A stretch of DNA of 20,411 nucleotides, from positions 1-20,411 of the forward strand of contig JAAZCN010000355.1 of the NCBI GenBank assembly GCA_012513245.1, in the 5' to 3' direction. The number at the start of each line of letters is the position of its first letter. The stretch's first letter is position 1. A program made the position numbers and the translations under genes. Under the pieces are notes generated by a model. That model had not been told where the DNA came from, made no database searches, and worked only from the letters and a program-made list of their open reading frames with translations. Positions 1 to 7,397 of the stretch are shown here, in pieces. This stretch comes from Synergistaceae bacterium. GTDB lineage: Bacteria > Synergistota > Synergistia > Synergistales > Synergistaceae.

Positions 1-615
1 GAGCAGTCCCTCTTTATCGCTTATATCAGCCCAAACCGTATCATATACATCCACGCCGGCAGCGCGCGCTGCTACTACAACTCTGCTTCTCGCATAGAAA
101 AGCTCCCAGCCCTCTTTTGTTTTCTTTACACCCATATCTGCAGTCAGATCCTGTCCGCCCAGAGTAAGCGCCTGGACCCGCGGACATGATGACGCGATGA
201 GGAATGCATTCTCGACCCCAACAGCTGTTTCTATCATCGCATGTATTCGTACCTTACCGACCGGGATAGAATTCGCTTTTTCAATCTCTTCGATTTTTTT
301 ATCAGCTGCCACGACATCCGCGGGACCGTTGCATTTCGGTATCCTTATGGCAGCCGGCGCACAGGGAATGATCTCATTCAGGTCGTCATCAAAAAAGTCC
401 GTGTCTGCACCATTTATTCTTACTGTAACTATAAGATCTTTAAAATCATAGTCTTTTAAATAGCAGGCCACCATTTTTCTTGCTGCGTCTTTCTCGGTAA
501 GCGCCACTGCATCTTCAAGGTCGAGCAATATACTGTCTGCCCCAAAGACAGGCGCATGCTGGATCATGCCGGGGGAATCGCCGGGGATATAAAGCATTGA
601 ACGGCAAGGCTTCAT
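1..615 (-). CDS. citE: Citrate lyase beta subunit CitE (partial, 3' end outside window)
   Basis: The first 205 codons of a CitE (HpcH/HpaI aldolase superfamily) read leftward and run off the left edge. CitE is the citryl-ACP lyase subunit of citrate lyase; it splits the citryl thioester on CitD into oxaloacetate and acetyl-ACP. Visible hallmarks are the N-terminal strand RSMLYIPGDSPGM, LLDLEDAVA (acidic residues of the barrel), a VRING stretch, IRIPKCN, MIETAVGVENA and GGQDLTADMG. The ATG at 615 overlaps the citD stop in an ATGA arrangement, so the two are probably translationally coupled. The family is about 290 residues, so roughly the last third is missing, and citF would be expected beyond the edge. 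Identification is firm. A CitE-like paralogue with another substrate is made unlikely by the adjacent citD. Confidence 0.93.
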   Translation of the reverse strand, partial: MKPCRSMLYIPGDSPGMIQHAPVFGADSILLDLEDAVALTEKDAARKMVACYLKDYDFKDLIVTVRINGADTDFFDDDLNEIIPCAPAAIRIPKCNGPADVVAADKKIEEIEKANSIPVGKVRIHAMIETAVGVENAFLIASSCPRVQALTLGGQDLTADMGVKKTKEGWELFYARSRVVVAARAAGVDVYDTVWADISDKEGLL

Positions 616-887
616 TCTTTCGCCACCCCTTTACCGGCACGCATCAAAGCCGTTTCAAGACGCGCTTTTATAGTTATCTCAAGGGCACCCTGATCCTGGA
701 TCGATATTCCGGCTCCGTTGAGGCCGTGATTTTTTACTATGCTCTCAACGAGCTGCATCGTCCTTTCAGCAAAAATTTCGCTGTTGGCCCCTTTATATTC
801 AAGTTTAAGTTTTTCAGCCGGTGAAGCCGTCACCAGACAGTCGGATGATTCCAACGTTCCGGCGCTGGCAGTCTTAAGCAAGATCAA
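612..887 (-). CDS. citD: Citrate lyase acyl carrier protein CitD (gamma subunit)
   Basis: Small carrier protein of citrate lyase, which holds the phosphoribosyl-dephospho-CoA arm. The attachment motif AGTLESSD is near the N terminus, and the C-terminal IQDQGALEITIKARLETALMRA matches the conserved DKGALDxxLRARxEA tail of the family. Start choice: the frame is open to a GTG at 899 and an ATG at 896, but an AAAGGTGAT ribosome-binding site lies 7 bases before the TTG at 887. That start puts the modified serine at position 14, as in the Klebsiella protein, and gives 91 residues. The other starts would place the ribosome-binding site only about 2 bases away or inside the gene. The stop overlaps the citE ATG. 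The gene lies about 500 bases downstream of icd in the same direction; whether it shares that transcript is open. Confidence 0.93.
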   Translation of the reverse strand: MILLKTASAGTLESSDCLVTASPAEKLKLEYKGANSEIFAERTMQLVESIVKNHGLNGAGISIQDQGALEITIKARLETALMRAGKGVAKE

Positions 888-917
888 TCTGCTCATCACC
901 TTTCATTCTTATTTGAA

Positions 918-957
918 GAAGGAGGAGGAGGAGGATGGGGAGAACTCCCCCTCCTTC
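918..957. other. Hairpin with (GGA)n tract upstream of citD
   Basis: Inverted repeat: GAAGGAG (918-924) pairs with CTCCTTC (951-957), and GGGGA (937-941) with TCCCC (946-950), with a purine run of repeated GGA between. Neither side has a clear U-run, so it is not a convincing terminator. It sits in the leader of citDE on the minus strand and could act as an mRNA structure or an attenuator. No function can be assigned from sequence. Confidence 0.4.
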
Positions 958-1107
958 AATTATATTACTTTGCTCAACTTTCCCCTTATTTTTACTAGTG
1001 GATTTAAAACCTCTATTTCTCGTTTTCTCAGTACATCTACTACTGTGGCTCAGACCATACCACGTGAAACTGCCTGAAGAGCTGGCGGGAGTCGGTTGGG
1101 GAGTCAG

Positions 1108-1139
1108 TTGCAAATCGATTGCAAATCAATTGTTAAACC
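1108..1139 (+). repeat. Three 11-bp-spaced iteron-like repeats
   Basis: TTGCAAATC starts at 1108 and 1119, followed by a degenerate unit TTGTTAAAC at 1130. The spacing is one helical turn (11 bp), which can mean a protein-binding array. Only two units are exact. Confidence 0.35.
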
Positions 1140-1172
1140 TCAAAAACGACCCTCTTTGCCATCTCCAACAGG

Positions 1173-1216
1173 ACAATTGTGAAACTGCGACCAATATGGT
1201 CGCGTGAAACAATTGT
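1173..1216. repeat. Composite palindrome: hairpin flanked by ACAATTGT on both sides
   Basis: A perfect hairpin, GCGACC (1187-1192) with loop AATAT and GGTCGC (1198-1203), is flanked almost symmetrically by the self-palindromic octamer ACAATTGT at 1173-1180 and 1209-1216. It lies inside the non-coding block between icd and citD. It could be an operator or part of a repeat element. Confidence 0.5.
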
Positions 1217-1258
1217 AAGCGCGGTCAAACGATCGTTAGAATCTGCCCTTTATCGTCT

Positions 1259-1380
1259 CCCCCGAGTGCCTGTATCGGGGGTCCAGTGGCTTTTGTTTGG
1301 TCCTGAAAAGCTTATTATAGTCAAGGTTCAAAGCCACTGGTTTTCCCGCTCAAAAGCATGCGGGAAAGACGGTGGGAAAA
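1259..1380. repeat. Three consecutive hairpins, including copy 1 of a dispersed repeat
   Basis: Hairpin 1 is CCCCCGA (1259-1265) with TCGGGGG (1275-1281). Hairpin 2 is CCAGTGGCTTT (1283-1293) with AAAGCCACTGG (1330-1340). Hairpin 3 is TTTCCCGC (1342-1349) with GCGGGAAA (1360-1367). The stretch 1346-1380 matches 14921-14955 at 30 of 35 positions. Hairpin 3 followed by GACGG resembles the widespread class of intergenic repeats with a CCCGC...GCGGG core followed by a GACGG-like motif. On the minus strand this region follows icd, so it may also serve as its 3' end, though no U-run follows any stem. Confidence 0.6.
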
Positions 1381-1390
1381 TTATATTACT

Positions 1391-2596
1391 TTATTTGAGT
1401 CTCTCCGCTATGGCATGTAGGAATTCTTCGGTCGTCACAACTCTTTTGTCGTATACGTCAGCTATTGGTGCAATATCTTGGGTCATTATCCCTGACTCTA
1501 TGGTCTCTGTTGAAGCTCTTTCAAGCTTGTCGGCAAAAGTCTGAAGTTCTTTGATCCCGTCAAGCTCGCCGCGTTTCCTGAGCGCACCCGACCATGCGAA
1601 GATCGTCGCCATTGGGTTGGTGGAAGTAGCTTCACCCTTGAGATATTTGTGATAGTGGCGGGTGACTGTACCATGGGCCGCTTCATACTCAAAGACGCCA
1701 TCCGGGGAAACAAGTACCGATGTCATCATGGCAAGGCTTCCAAATGCAGTGGCAACCATGTCGGACATGACATCACCGTCGTAGTTTTTGCATGCCCAGA
1801 TAAAACCACCCTCTGAACGTATTACACGGGCGATAGCATCGTCGATCAGTGTGTAAAAATATTCTATGCCTTTTTTATCAAAATCTGCCTTAAATTCTGC
1901 GTCAAATATTTCCTGAAAAATATCCTTAAAACGGTGATCATATTTTTTTGAAATGGTGTCTTTCGTTGAGAACCAGAGAGATTGTTTTGAGACCAGCGCA
2001 TATTTGAAGCATGAACGCGCAAAGCTTTTTATAGACTTATCAAGGTTATGCATGCCCATGACTACACCGCCGCCCGTGAATTCATGGACCAGCTCTTTCT
2101 GCACCTTTCCCTCTTCTCCGTCCGCAGGCTCAAATGTCATATAGACCCTGCCGGGAGTATCTATGACCATCTCAACGTTCTTGTAAATATCACCATATGC
2201 GTGACGTGCGATCGTTATCGGTTTGTTCCATGTTCTTACTGTGGGGCTGATACAGTCCAGGAAGATAGGAGATCTGAAGACTGTTCCGTCAAGTATGGCT
2301 CTTATTGTCCCGTTTGGGCTCTTCCACATCTGTTTGAGGTCATATTCTTCCACTCTCTGCTGGTTAGGAGTAATGGTGGCACATTTAACTCCGACGCCGT
2401 ACTTTTTTGTCGCCTCCGCGGCCTCTACAGTTATCCTGTCGTCTGTTTCATCACGCATCTTAAGTCCGAGGTCGTAGTATTCTGTTTTCAGGTCAATATA
2501 AGGGTCAAGTAGGATCTCTTTTATCTTGCTCCATATGACCCTTGTCATCTCATCCCCGTCCATCTCTACCAACGGTGTCTTCATCCCAATTTTCAT
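1391..2596 (-). CDS. icd: NADP-dependent isocitrate dehydrogenase, eukaryote-like (type II)
   Basis: Oxidative decarboxylation of isocitrate to 2-oxoglutarate with NADP in the cytoplasm. The sequence follows the homodimeric type II family shared with mitochondria and cytosol rather than the E. coli type. It shows [13 protein letters not shown] at the N terminus, the substrate-binding [13 protein letters not shown] with [19 protein letters not shown], the metal-binding segment [13 protein letters not shown], and [11 protein letters not shown] for the nucleotide. At 401 residues it has the family's usual length. The frame is open to an ATG at 2614, but the ATG at 2596 is preceded by a GGTGGG ribosome-binding-site-like stretch and gives the normal N terminus. 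It begins 26 bases after the hydratase stop, so the two are almost surely cotranscribed and act in consecutive steps. Confidence 0.96.
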   Translation of the reverse strand: MKIGMKTPLVEMDGDEMTRVIWSKIKEILLDPYIDLKTEYYDLGLKMRDETDDRITVEAAEATKKYGVGVKCATITPNQQRVEEYDLKQMWKSPNGTIRAILDGTVFRSPIFLDCISPTVRTWNKPITIARHAYGDIYKNVEMVIDTPGRVYMTFEPADGEEGKVQKELVHEFTGGGVVMGMHNLDKSIKSFARSCFKYALVSKQSLWFSTKDTISKKYDHRFKDIFQEIFDAEFKADFDKKGIEYFYTLIDDAIARVIRSEGGFIWACKNYDGDVMSDMVATAFGSLAMMTSVLVSPDGVFEYEAAHGTVTRHYHKYLKGEATSTNPMATIFAWSGALRKRGELDGIKELQTFADKLERASTETIESGIMTQDIAPIADVYDKRVVTTEEFLHAIAERLK

Positions 2597-2622
2597 GTCA
2601 TTCCCACCCATCATTATGATAT

Positions 2623-4998
2623 TTAAATGTATTTGATAACTGCTTTCTTCCTGTTTATTTCACTCTGCTTTTCATTCTGCCGGGAATAATAATTCATCAG
2701 ACAACCCGCCAGTATGATTTCCCTGTCCTCCTTGGTCAGATCGGGCATATTAAGTCTTATGTCCGTCCTTAAGGATCCCCGTATAATTACTGCATCAACA
2801 TACTCCAGACCATCAATGACGGCTTTGCGGATACCAGGTATAAAGAGCCAGTCTCCGACAGAAAGCTTATCTTTGTCTCCGGGAGCAATGATAAAGGGAA
2901 TCATTCCCCAGTTGATAAGATTGCTTCTGTATCGTTTTGTTGCGTACTCCTCTGCGATATTAGCCTGACCGCCAAGTACTTTCTGAGAAGAAGCTGCCTG
3001 CTCACGTGCAGATCCGTCCCCCGGTTTTACCGCAAATATCGTGCTCCCTATAACGATATTTTTAAAGGCGCTTTTTGTTTTTGTAAGCGCAAGTAATGAT
3101 TTAAGGTCAAAGGGTATTTCTTTTGACTCTGCCTCCACCAACTTTCTGCGCCTGTTTTCCAGAGCCTGTGATGCCTTTGCCCTGCCAACATATCCCGGGT
3201 CTTTGCGGGACAGTGTATATTCAGCCAATTTCATAGGATTGGAGCGAAGAGATGATGTCTCTCCGGACGGGATAAGTTCATCTGTGGTCGTAACAGGATC
3301 GGTAATGACCGACGCTACGGTCAGCATCAAATTTTCTGCCAACGGATATACCCTGGGCCACGGACGGATATTAGGACCATAGACAAGCTCTGTTTCGGGA
3401 TGTGGATTTCCGAAACCGCGATAGACCTTCTTATCGTATATTTCTTTTCGGAAAGTATATTCGACCTCATGAAGAATCTCACCATATTTTTCAGCGGAGG
3501 TAAGCGAACCGCCGTTTGCTGCTGTTGCGGCTATAGATCTTGCATCCATAAGCGCAACTGAGGCAAGCTGCCCTCCATCAGGCTTTGATCCCTCTCTGTT
3601 TGGAAAATTTCTGGTCGTATGCCTGATGCTGAGCCCGCTGTTGGCCGGTGTGTCGCATGCCCCGAAACAGGGACCGCAAAATGCTGTCCTTACTGTTGCC
3701 CCTGCGGACATCAATTCTAAAAGTGAGCCGTTTTCCATAAGATCCATTTTTATAGGCTGGCTGCCAGGGTATACGCTCAGAGAGAACTCTCCTATGCCGG
3801 AGCTGTTTGTCTTAAGTATCTGGGCTGCTGCAACGATATTATCCGGGGTACCTCCGGCGCATCCTGCTATGACACCATGGTTTACACAGAGGCGTCCGTC
3901 ACGGATCTTATCACGGAGAGAGAGTGAAAGATTGGGATTTTCTATCTGCCCGGATGCCTCTTTCTCTACGCTCTCCAGGATTTCCCATGCATTTTCATTT
4001 AAATCGTCGATAGTGTAAACATTGCTAGGGTGAAATGGCAGAGCTATCATGGGCTTGACTTTATCAAGATCGATCACTACAGCCCCGTCATACCAGGTTG
4101 CCTCTCCGGGATCCAGCTGCCTGTAATCATCCGGTCTGCCGTGTATCTCATAATATTTTTTCACACGGTCGTCCGTCCTCCATATAGAGGAAAGGCATGC
4201 CGTTTCAGTTGTCATGACATCTATCCCGTTTCTAAATTCAACAGGCAGACTGCTGACACCGGGACCTACGAATTCCAGGACCTTGTTTTTTACAAAACCG
4301 TCGTTGAAAACTGCTCCTATGAGCACAAGCGCAACGTCCTGCGGACCTACGCCGGGGCGAGGCGAACCCTTTAGATATACTGCGATGACCTCCGCCCTCG
4401 GGAAGTCATAGGTGTGGCTTAAAAGCTGTTTGACCAACTCCGGGCCACCCTCTCCTATTCCCATTGTACCTAACGCTCCATATCGGGTGTGACTGTCAGA
4501 GCCAAGGATCATTCTGCCGCATCCGGTCATCATTTCCCTAACATAAGAATGTATCACAGCCATATGAGGGGGGACATACTCGCCTCCGAATTTTTTCGCT
4601 GCAGACAATCCGAAGACATGGTCGTCCTCGTTTATTGTCCCTCCTACGGCACAAAGGCTGTTATGGCAATTTGTCAGCACATAGGGGACAGGAAATTTTT
4701 TCATGCCGCTCGCTAGTGCAGTCTCAATTATCCCTACATAGGTAATGTCGTGAGACGCAAGAGCATCAAAATGAATTTTTAACCTTTCACCCGTCTTATC
4801 AGAATTGTGGGATTGCAGGATCTTAGATGCGATAGTCCCCTTTGATGCCTTCTTCTTGTCTGGGATGGTCTCTCCCATGGGGTCGAGCCCTGCTTTTATC
4901 AAACTATTGTTGATTTCATTCATATTCATCTTGTTTACCTCTTCGACTAAAAGGTCTCCGCGAAATAAATATGCTCCATTTCTGATTATCTTCAGCAC
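2623..4998 (-). CDS. Aconitase-superfamily hydratase, YbhJ type
   Basis: Large [4Fe-4S] hydro-lyase of the aconitase superfamily, close in layout to E. coli YbhJ. With the GTG at 4998 as start it has 791 residues. The three iron-sulfur ligands are present: Cys380 in [11 protein letters not shown], and Cys441 and Cys444 in FCGPCFGAC. Also visible are [35 protein letters not shown] and, in the swivel domain, [15 protein letters not shown]. The frame extends to an ATG at 5085, but that extension is unlike the family. The GTG has GAGGAG 9 bases upstream and gives the expected [13 protein letters not shown] beginning. Position just before icd makes a citrate/isocitrate role likely, although the biochemical substrate of the YbhJ branch is not established as far as I know. 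Aconitase function is therefore an inference from ligands and neighbour. Confidence 0.88.
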   Translation of the reverse strand: MLKIIRNGAYLFRGDLLVEEVNKMNMNEINNSLIKAGLDPMGETIPDKKKASKGTIASKILQSHNSDKTGERLKIHFDALASHDITYVGIIETALASGMKKFPVPYVLTNCHNSLCAVGGTINEDDHVFGLSAAKKFGGEYVPPHMAVIHSYVREMMTGCGRMILGSDSHTRYGALGTMGIGEGGPELVKQLLSHTYDFPRAEVIAVYLKGSPRPGVGPQDVALVLIGAVFNDGFVKNKVLEFVGPGVSSLPVEFRNGIDVMTTETACLSSIWRTDDRVKKYYEIHGRPDDYRQLDPGEATWYDGAVVIDLDKVKPMIALPFHPSNVYTIDDLNENAWEILESVEKEASGQIENPNLSLSLRDKIRDGRLCVNHGVIAGCAGGTPDNIVAAAQILKTNSSGIGEFSLSVYPGSQPIKMDLMENGSLLELMSAGATVRTAFCGPCFGACDTPANSGLSIRHTTRNFPNREGSKPDGGQLASVALMDARSIAATAANGGSLTSAEKYGEILHEVEYTFRKEIYDKKVYRGFGNPHPETELVYGPNIRPWPRVYPLAENLMLTVASVITDPVTTTDELIPSGETSSLRSNPMKLAEYTLSRKDPGYVGRAKASQALENRRRKLVEAESKEIPFDLKSLLALTKTKSAFKNIVIGSTIFAVKPGDGSAREQAASSQKVLGGQANIAEEYATKRYRSNLINWGMIPFIIAPGDKDKLSVGDWLFIPGIRKAVIDGLEYVDAVIIRGSLRTDIRLNMPDLTKEDREIILAGCLMNYYSRQNEKQSEINRKKAVIKYI

Positions 4999-5247
4999 TG
5001 TCACCCACTCCTCTACAAATTTTTGGTCTTGTTCCTGCCGTCTCACATCATCTATGTTAAATATGTAAATATAATAAACTTTCATATTTATTGTGATTTT
5101 TGTGTACAGTTATAACCCAATTAAATTGGAACGTTTGAGTTTAAGTGCCTTGCTGAAAAGTACCGGAAAACATCAGATAATGTAGAAAGGTATTAAAGAA
5201 AAACATAACCATAAAATAATGATGTTTAGCTTATTGATTCAAAAAAC

Positions 5248-5276
5248 ATGCTATACACTTTCTGTTGAAACGTCAA
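5248..5276 (-). promoter_or_regulatory. Candidate promoter for hydratase-icd
   Basis: On the minus strand TTGACG (5271-5276) and TAGCAT (5248-5253) are separated by 17 bases. This would give a leader of about 240 bases before the GTG at 4998. The -10 is weak. The rest of the 4999-5405 gap is AT-rich and shows nothing else I can name. Confidence 0.4.
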
Positions 5277-5405
5277 TGTAATTTTCACAATTTCTGCCAT
5301 ATTTAGAATAGAAAGATAATTACAATCAATTCGCCGGGAGAGTCAAAAATATCGTGTGATAAAATCATCTGCTGTGAAAGATATCATACCTCTTACCGTA
5401 AAGAA

Positions 5406-5445
5406 AAATAAAGGGCCGAAGGATGTATTCTTCGGCCCTTTATTT
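5406..5445 (-). terminator. Intrinsic terminator after nrdJ
   Basis: A long stem, 5406-5421 with 5430-5445, has core GGGCCGAAG/CTTCGGCCC and an 8-base loop. Read leftward it is followed by TTTCTTT. It lies about 30 bases past the nrdJ stop. The stem is flanked by A/T on both sides and may work in both directions. Confidence 0.9.
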
Positions 5446-5476
5446 CATTTAACTTTAAGATATCGCTTGGATCCTC

Positions 5477-7189
5477 TCAGTCCTGTTTTCTTTTAAGAAG
5501 AAGTTTGAGTGGTCTCGCGACAGGAACAGGAACCGGAACTTTGTCAAAAGACCCTTCCGTCGTTTGATCCTCTGTTTCCGGCTGCAGTTTTTTATCTTCC
5601 TCTTTTCTGTAGAGGACCTGCATGGACTTTGAACCGTCTCGGTATATCGTTATCCCCTTACATCCAAGTTTCCATGCAAGAACGTATGAATCAAGGACAT
5701 CCTTTATTGAGCTGCCGTGGTGAAGGTTGACTGTTTTTGAGACGGCAAGGTCAGTATATTTCTGGAATACTCCCTGGGTACGGACATGGGAGATCGGGGC
5801 CACGTCATGGGACGTTACAAAAACAGATTTTATTATATTTTCCGGCAGTGCCTCTTTAAGAGCATCTGCATAAGGCCTGTTCAATTGCTTCATGACTACC
5901 TTAGTCCCGTCTATCTGGGTACGTACCCGCGTATGCTCAAGAGCGAAGAGGGGTTCTATTCCCGATGAACAGTCCGCAAGAAGAGCTATTGTTCCGGTAG
6001 GTGCAATGCATGTAAGAGTCGCGTTGCGACGTCCAAGATGCTCAAGCGCTCCGGGTATGCCCTTTTCCTTTCCAAGTTCGACCGATGTTTTATGCGCCGT
6101 ATCTTTGATCAGGGACATTATTTTTTCCGCAAGTTCAATGGCTTGATCACTGTCATAAGGCAACCTCAGCCGGAAAAGAAGGTCAGCCCAGCCCATTACG
6201 CCAAGCCCTATCTTACGTGTATGCCTGACCGCTTCTGATATCTCAGGAAGAGGATAGTGGTTTACATCTATCACGCTGTCAAGGAACCTTGTAGCGATCG
6301 CTGCAGTCTTCTCCAAGAGCTCATAATCGAACTCGCCCTTGCTGACCATTTTGGCCAGATTTATCGATCCCAGGTTGCAGGCCTCGTTTGGATAGAGAGG
6401 CGATTCACCGCAGGGGTTAGTGCTGGTAAGAGGGCCAAGGTCAGGAGTGGTGTTTCCCCTGTTGATAGCATCCAGGAATATTATTCCCGGATCTCCTGTC
6501 CTCCACGCTGTCTCTGCAATTTCGTCAAGAAGTCCGGCTTCAGCTCCGTCAGGATCAGCCTCTGCTTTCACCATAAAACTGTCATAGACACCCACTGAGA
6601 TGTTGAAATTTGAGATCGTCCCATCTTTGTCCTTGCAGTGTATGAAGTCTCGTACATCCGGATGGTCGACGTTCAGGATGCCCATATTGGCACCCCTGCG
6701 CATTCCCCCCTGTTGGACGGTTTCCGTGGCCTTGTCAAAAAGGCTCATAAAGGAGATCGGACCGGAGGCCTTTCCGTTCGTGCTGTTTACCTTAGCCCCG
6801 CTGCTGCGCAGGTTTGAAAAATTGAAACCCGTTCCTCCGCCGCTCTTGTGGATCAGCATCTGTTTTCTTATAGCCTCGCATATGCTTTCCATAGAATCTT
6901 CGATCCCTATGACAAAACAGGCGGCAAGCTGACCGTGGGGGGAGGGACGCCCTGCATTCATGATAGTGGGGCTGTTAGGCAGGAAGAGAAGCTTCGCCAT
7001 AACATCGTAATATTCATCAGCCCATACATACCGGAGCGGGGTCGTTTTCTCAGCAGATGCGACATGCCTCGCTATACGTATAAGCATCTGCTCAGGCGTT
7101 TCGGAAGGATTTCCGAATTCGTCCCTCCACAGGTAACGATCGATGAGTATCTCTTTTGCTGACTTATTAAATTCCGGTTTCTGCAACAT
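5477..7189 (-). CDS. nrdJ: Adenosylcobalamin-dependent ribonucleotide reductase, class II
   Basis: Reduces ribonucleotides to deoxyribonucleotides using a cobalamin-generated thiyl radical, without need for oxygen. The ten-stranded barrel is complete. Cys91 (in LAACFVIG) and Cys271 are the expected active-site redox pair. The NPCGESPL segment supplies Asn258, thiyl Cys260 and Glu262. FLPNSPTIMNAG, KSGGGTGFNFS, GGMRRGANMG and IAPTGTIALLADCSSGIEP are typical of NrdJ. The ATG at 7189 follows AAAGGGAGG by 12 bases; a TTG at 7225 in the same frame would lie ahead of that site and is unlikely. The protein is 570 residues, shorter than many NrdJ, and its Pro-Val-rich, Lys-rich tail has no cysteine, although family members usually end with a CxxC-like pair for re-reduction. 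Two NrdR boxes lie upstream. Confidence 0.95.
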   Translation of the reverse strand: MLQKPEFNKSAKEILIDRYLWRDEFGNPSETPEQMLIRIARHVASAEKTTPLRYVWADEYYDVMAKLLFLPNSPTIMNAGRPSPHGQLAACFVIGIEDSMESICEAIRKQMLIHKSGGGTGFNFSNLRSSGAKVNSTNGKASGPISFMSLFDKATETVQQGGMRRGANMGILNVDHPDVRDFIHCKDKDGTISNFNISVGVYDSFMVKAEADPDGAEAGLLDEIAETAWRTGDPGIIFLDAINRGNTTPDLGPLTSTNPCGESPLYPNEACNLGSINLAKMVSKGEFDYELLEKTAAIATRFLDSVIDVNHYPLPEISEAVRHTRKIGLGVMGWADLLFRLRLPYDSDQAIELAEKIMSLIKDTAHKTSVELGKEKGIPGALEHLGRRNATLTCIAPTGTIALLADCSSGIEPLFALEHTRVRTQIDGTKVVMKQLNRPYADALKEALPENIIKSVFVTSHDVAPISHVRTQGVFQKYTDLAVSKTVNLHHGSSIKDVLDSYVLAWKLGCKGITIYRDGSKSMQVLYRKEEDKKLQPETEDQTTEGSFDKVPVPVPVARPLKLLLKRKQD

Positions 7190-7295
7190 AATGATATAAA
7201 ACCTCCCTTTAGATCTTAAGGGCAAATAATTCCAATAAAATTATCTGACAACAATAATTATAATAACATAAAAATTTATATATGTAAGTAGCAAA

Positions 7296-7311
7296 ACACT
7301 ATATACAAGAG
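7296..7311. promoter_or_regulatory. NrdR box 1 (nrdJ promoter)
   Basis: The 16-mer ACACTATATACAAGAG reads CTCTTGTATATAGTGT on the nrdJ strand. One half matches the NrdR consensus well. It starts exactly 31 bp from box 2, the usual three-turn separation for NrdR sites. Confidence 0.75.
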
Positions 7312-7315
7312 TTTG

Positions 7316-7360
7316 TTATCCACCAAACACTACATATTGTGTGATTATCTATGTGGATAT
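7316..7360. promoter_or_regulatory. Two DnaA-box-like nonamers around the NrdR boxes
   Basis: TTATCCACC (7316-7324) and, on the opposite strand, ATATCCACA (7352-7360) each differ from the DnaA consensus TTATCCACA at one base. They bracket NrdR box 2. DnaA control of ribonucleotide reductase is known in other bacteria; here it is only suggested. Confidence 0.35.
7327..7342. promoter_or_regulatory. NrdR box 2 (nrdJ promoter)
   Basis: ACACTACATATTGTGT is a near-perfect palindrome fitting the NrdR consensus (ACAC...TAT...GTGT). Paired with box 1, it predicts repression of nrdJ by the ATP/dATP-sensing regulator NrdR. The nrdJ promoter should lie at or just left of these boxes in an AT-rich stretch where I cannot fix the -10 and -35 with confidence. 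Confidence 0.8.
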
Positions 7361-7397
7361 CAAGTGAATAAAAGCAGGCAGAAGAGAGGATGGATAA

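Larger units (their letters stand above)
958..1392. repeat. Repeat-rich non-coding block bounded by a 14-bp direct repeat
   Basis: The exact 14-mer AATTATATTACTTT occurs at 958-971 and again at 1379-1392, where it touches the icd stop codon. Between the copies there is no credible gene. The block contains 11-bp-spaced TTGCAAATC repeats, a composite palindrome (1173-1216) and three hairpins (1259-1367), one of which recurs at about 14921. This is compatible with insertion of a short non-autonomous repeat element between icd and citD. No transposase or terminal inverted repeat is visible, so the mobile nature is inferred only. Confidence 0.45.

Noticed and set aside
874..1113. 79-codon minus-strand frame with a leucine run upstream of citD
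   Set aside because: The leucine run comes from the GGA-repeat hairpin; it lies in non-coding leader and overlaps the citD start.
958..1392. CRISPR array or integron-like site in the repeat block
   Set aside because: Repeats are few, unequal and without regular spacers, and there are no cas or integrase genes nearby.
1179..1544. 121-codon plus-strand frame across the icd 3' end
   Set aside because: It is antisense to icd and runs through the hairpin repeats; no ribosome-binding site or family match.
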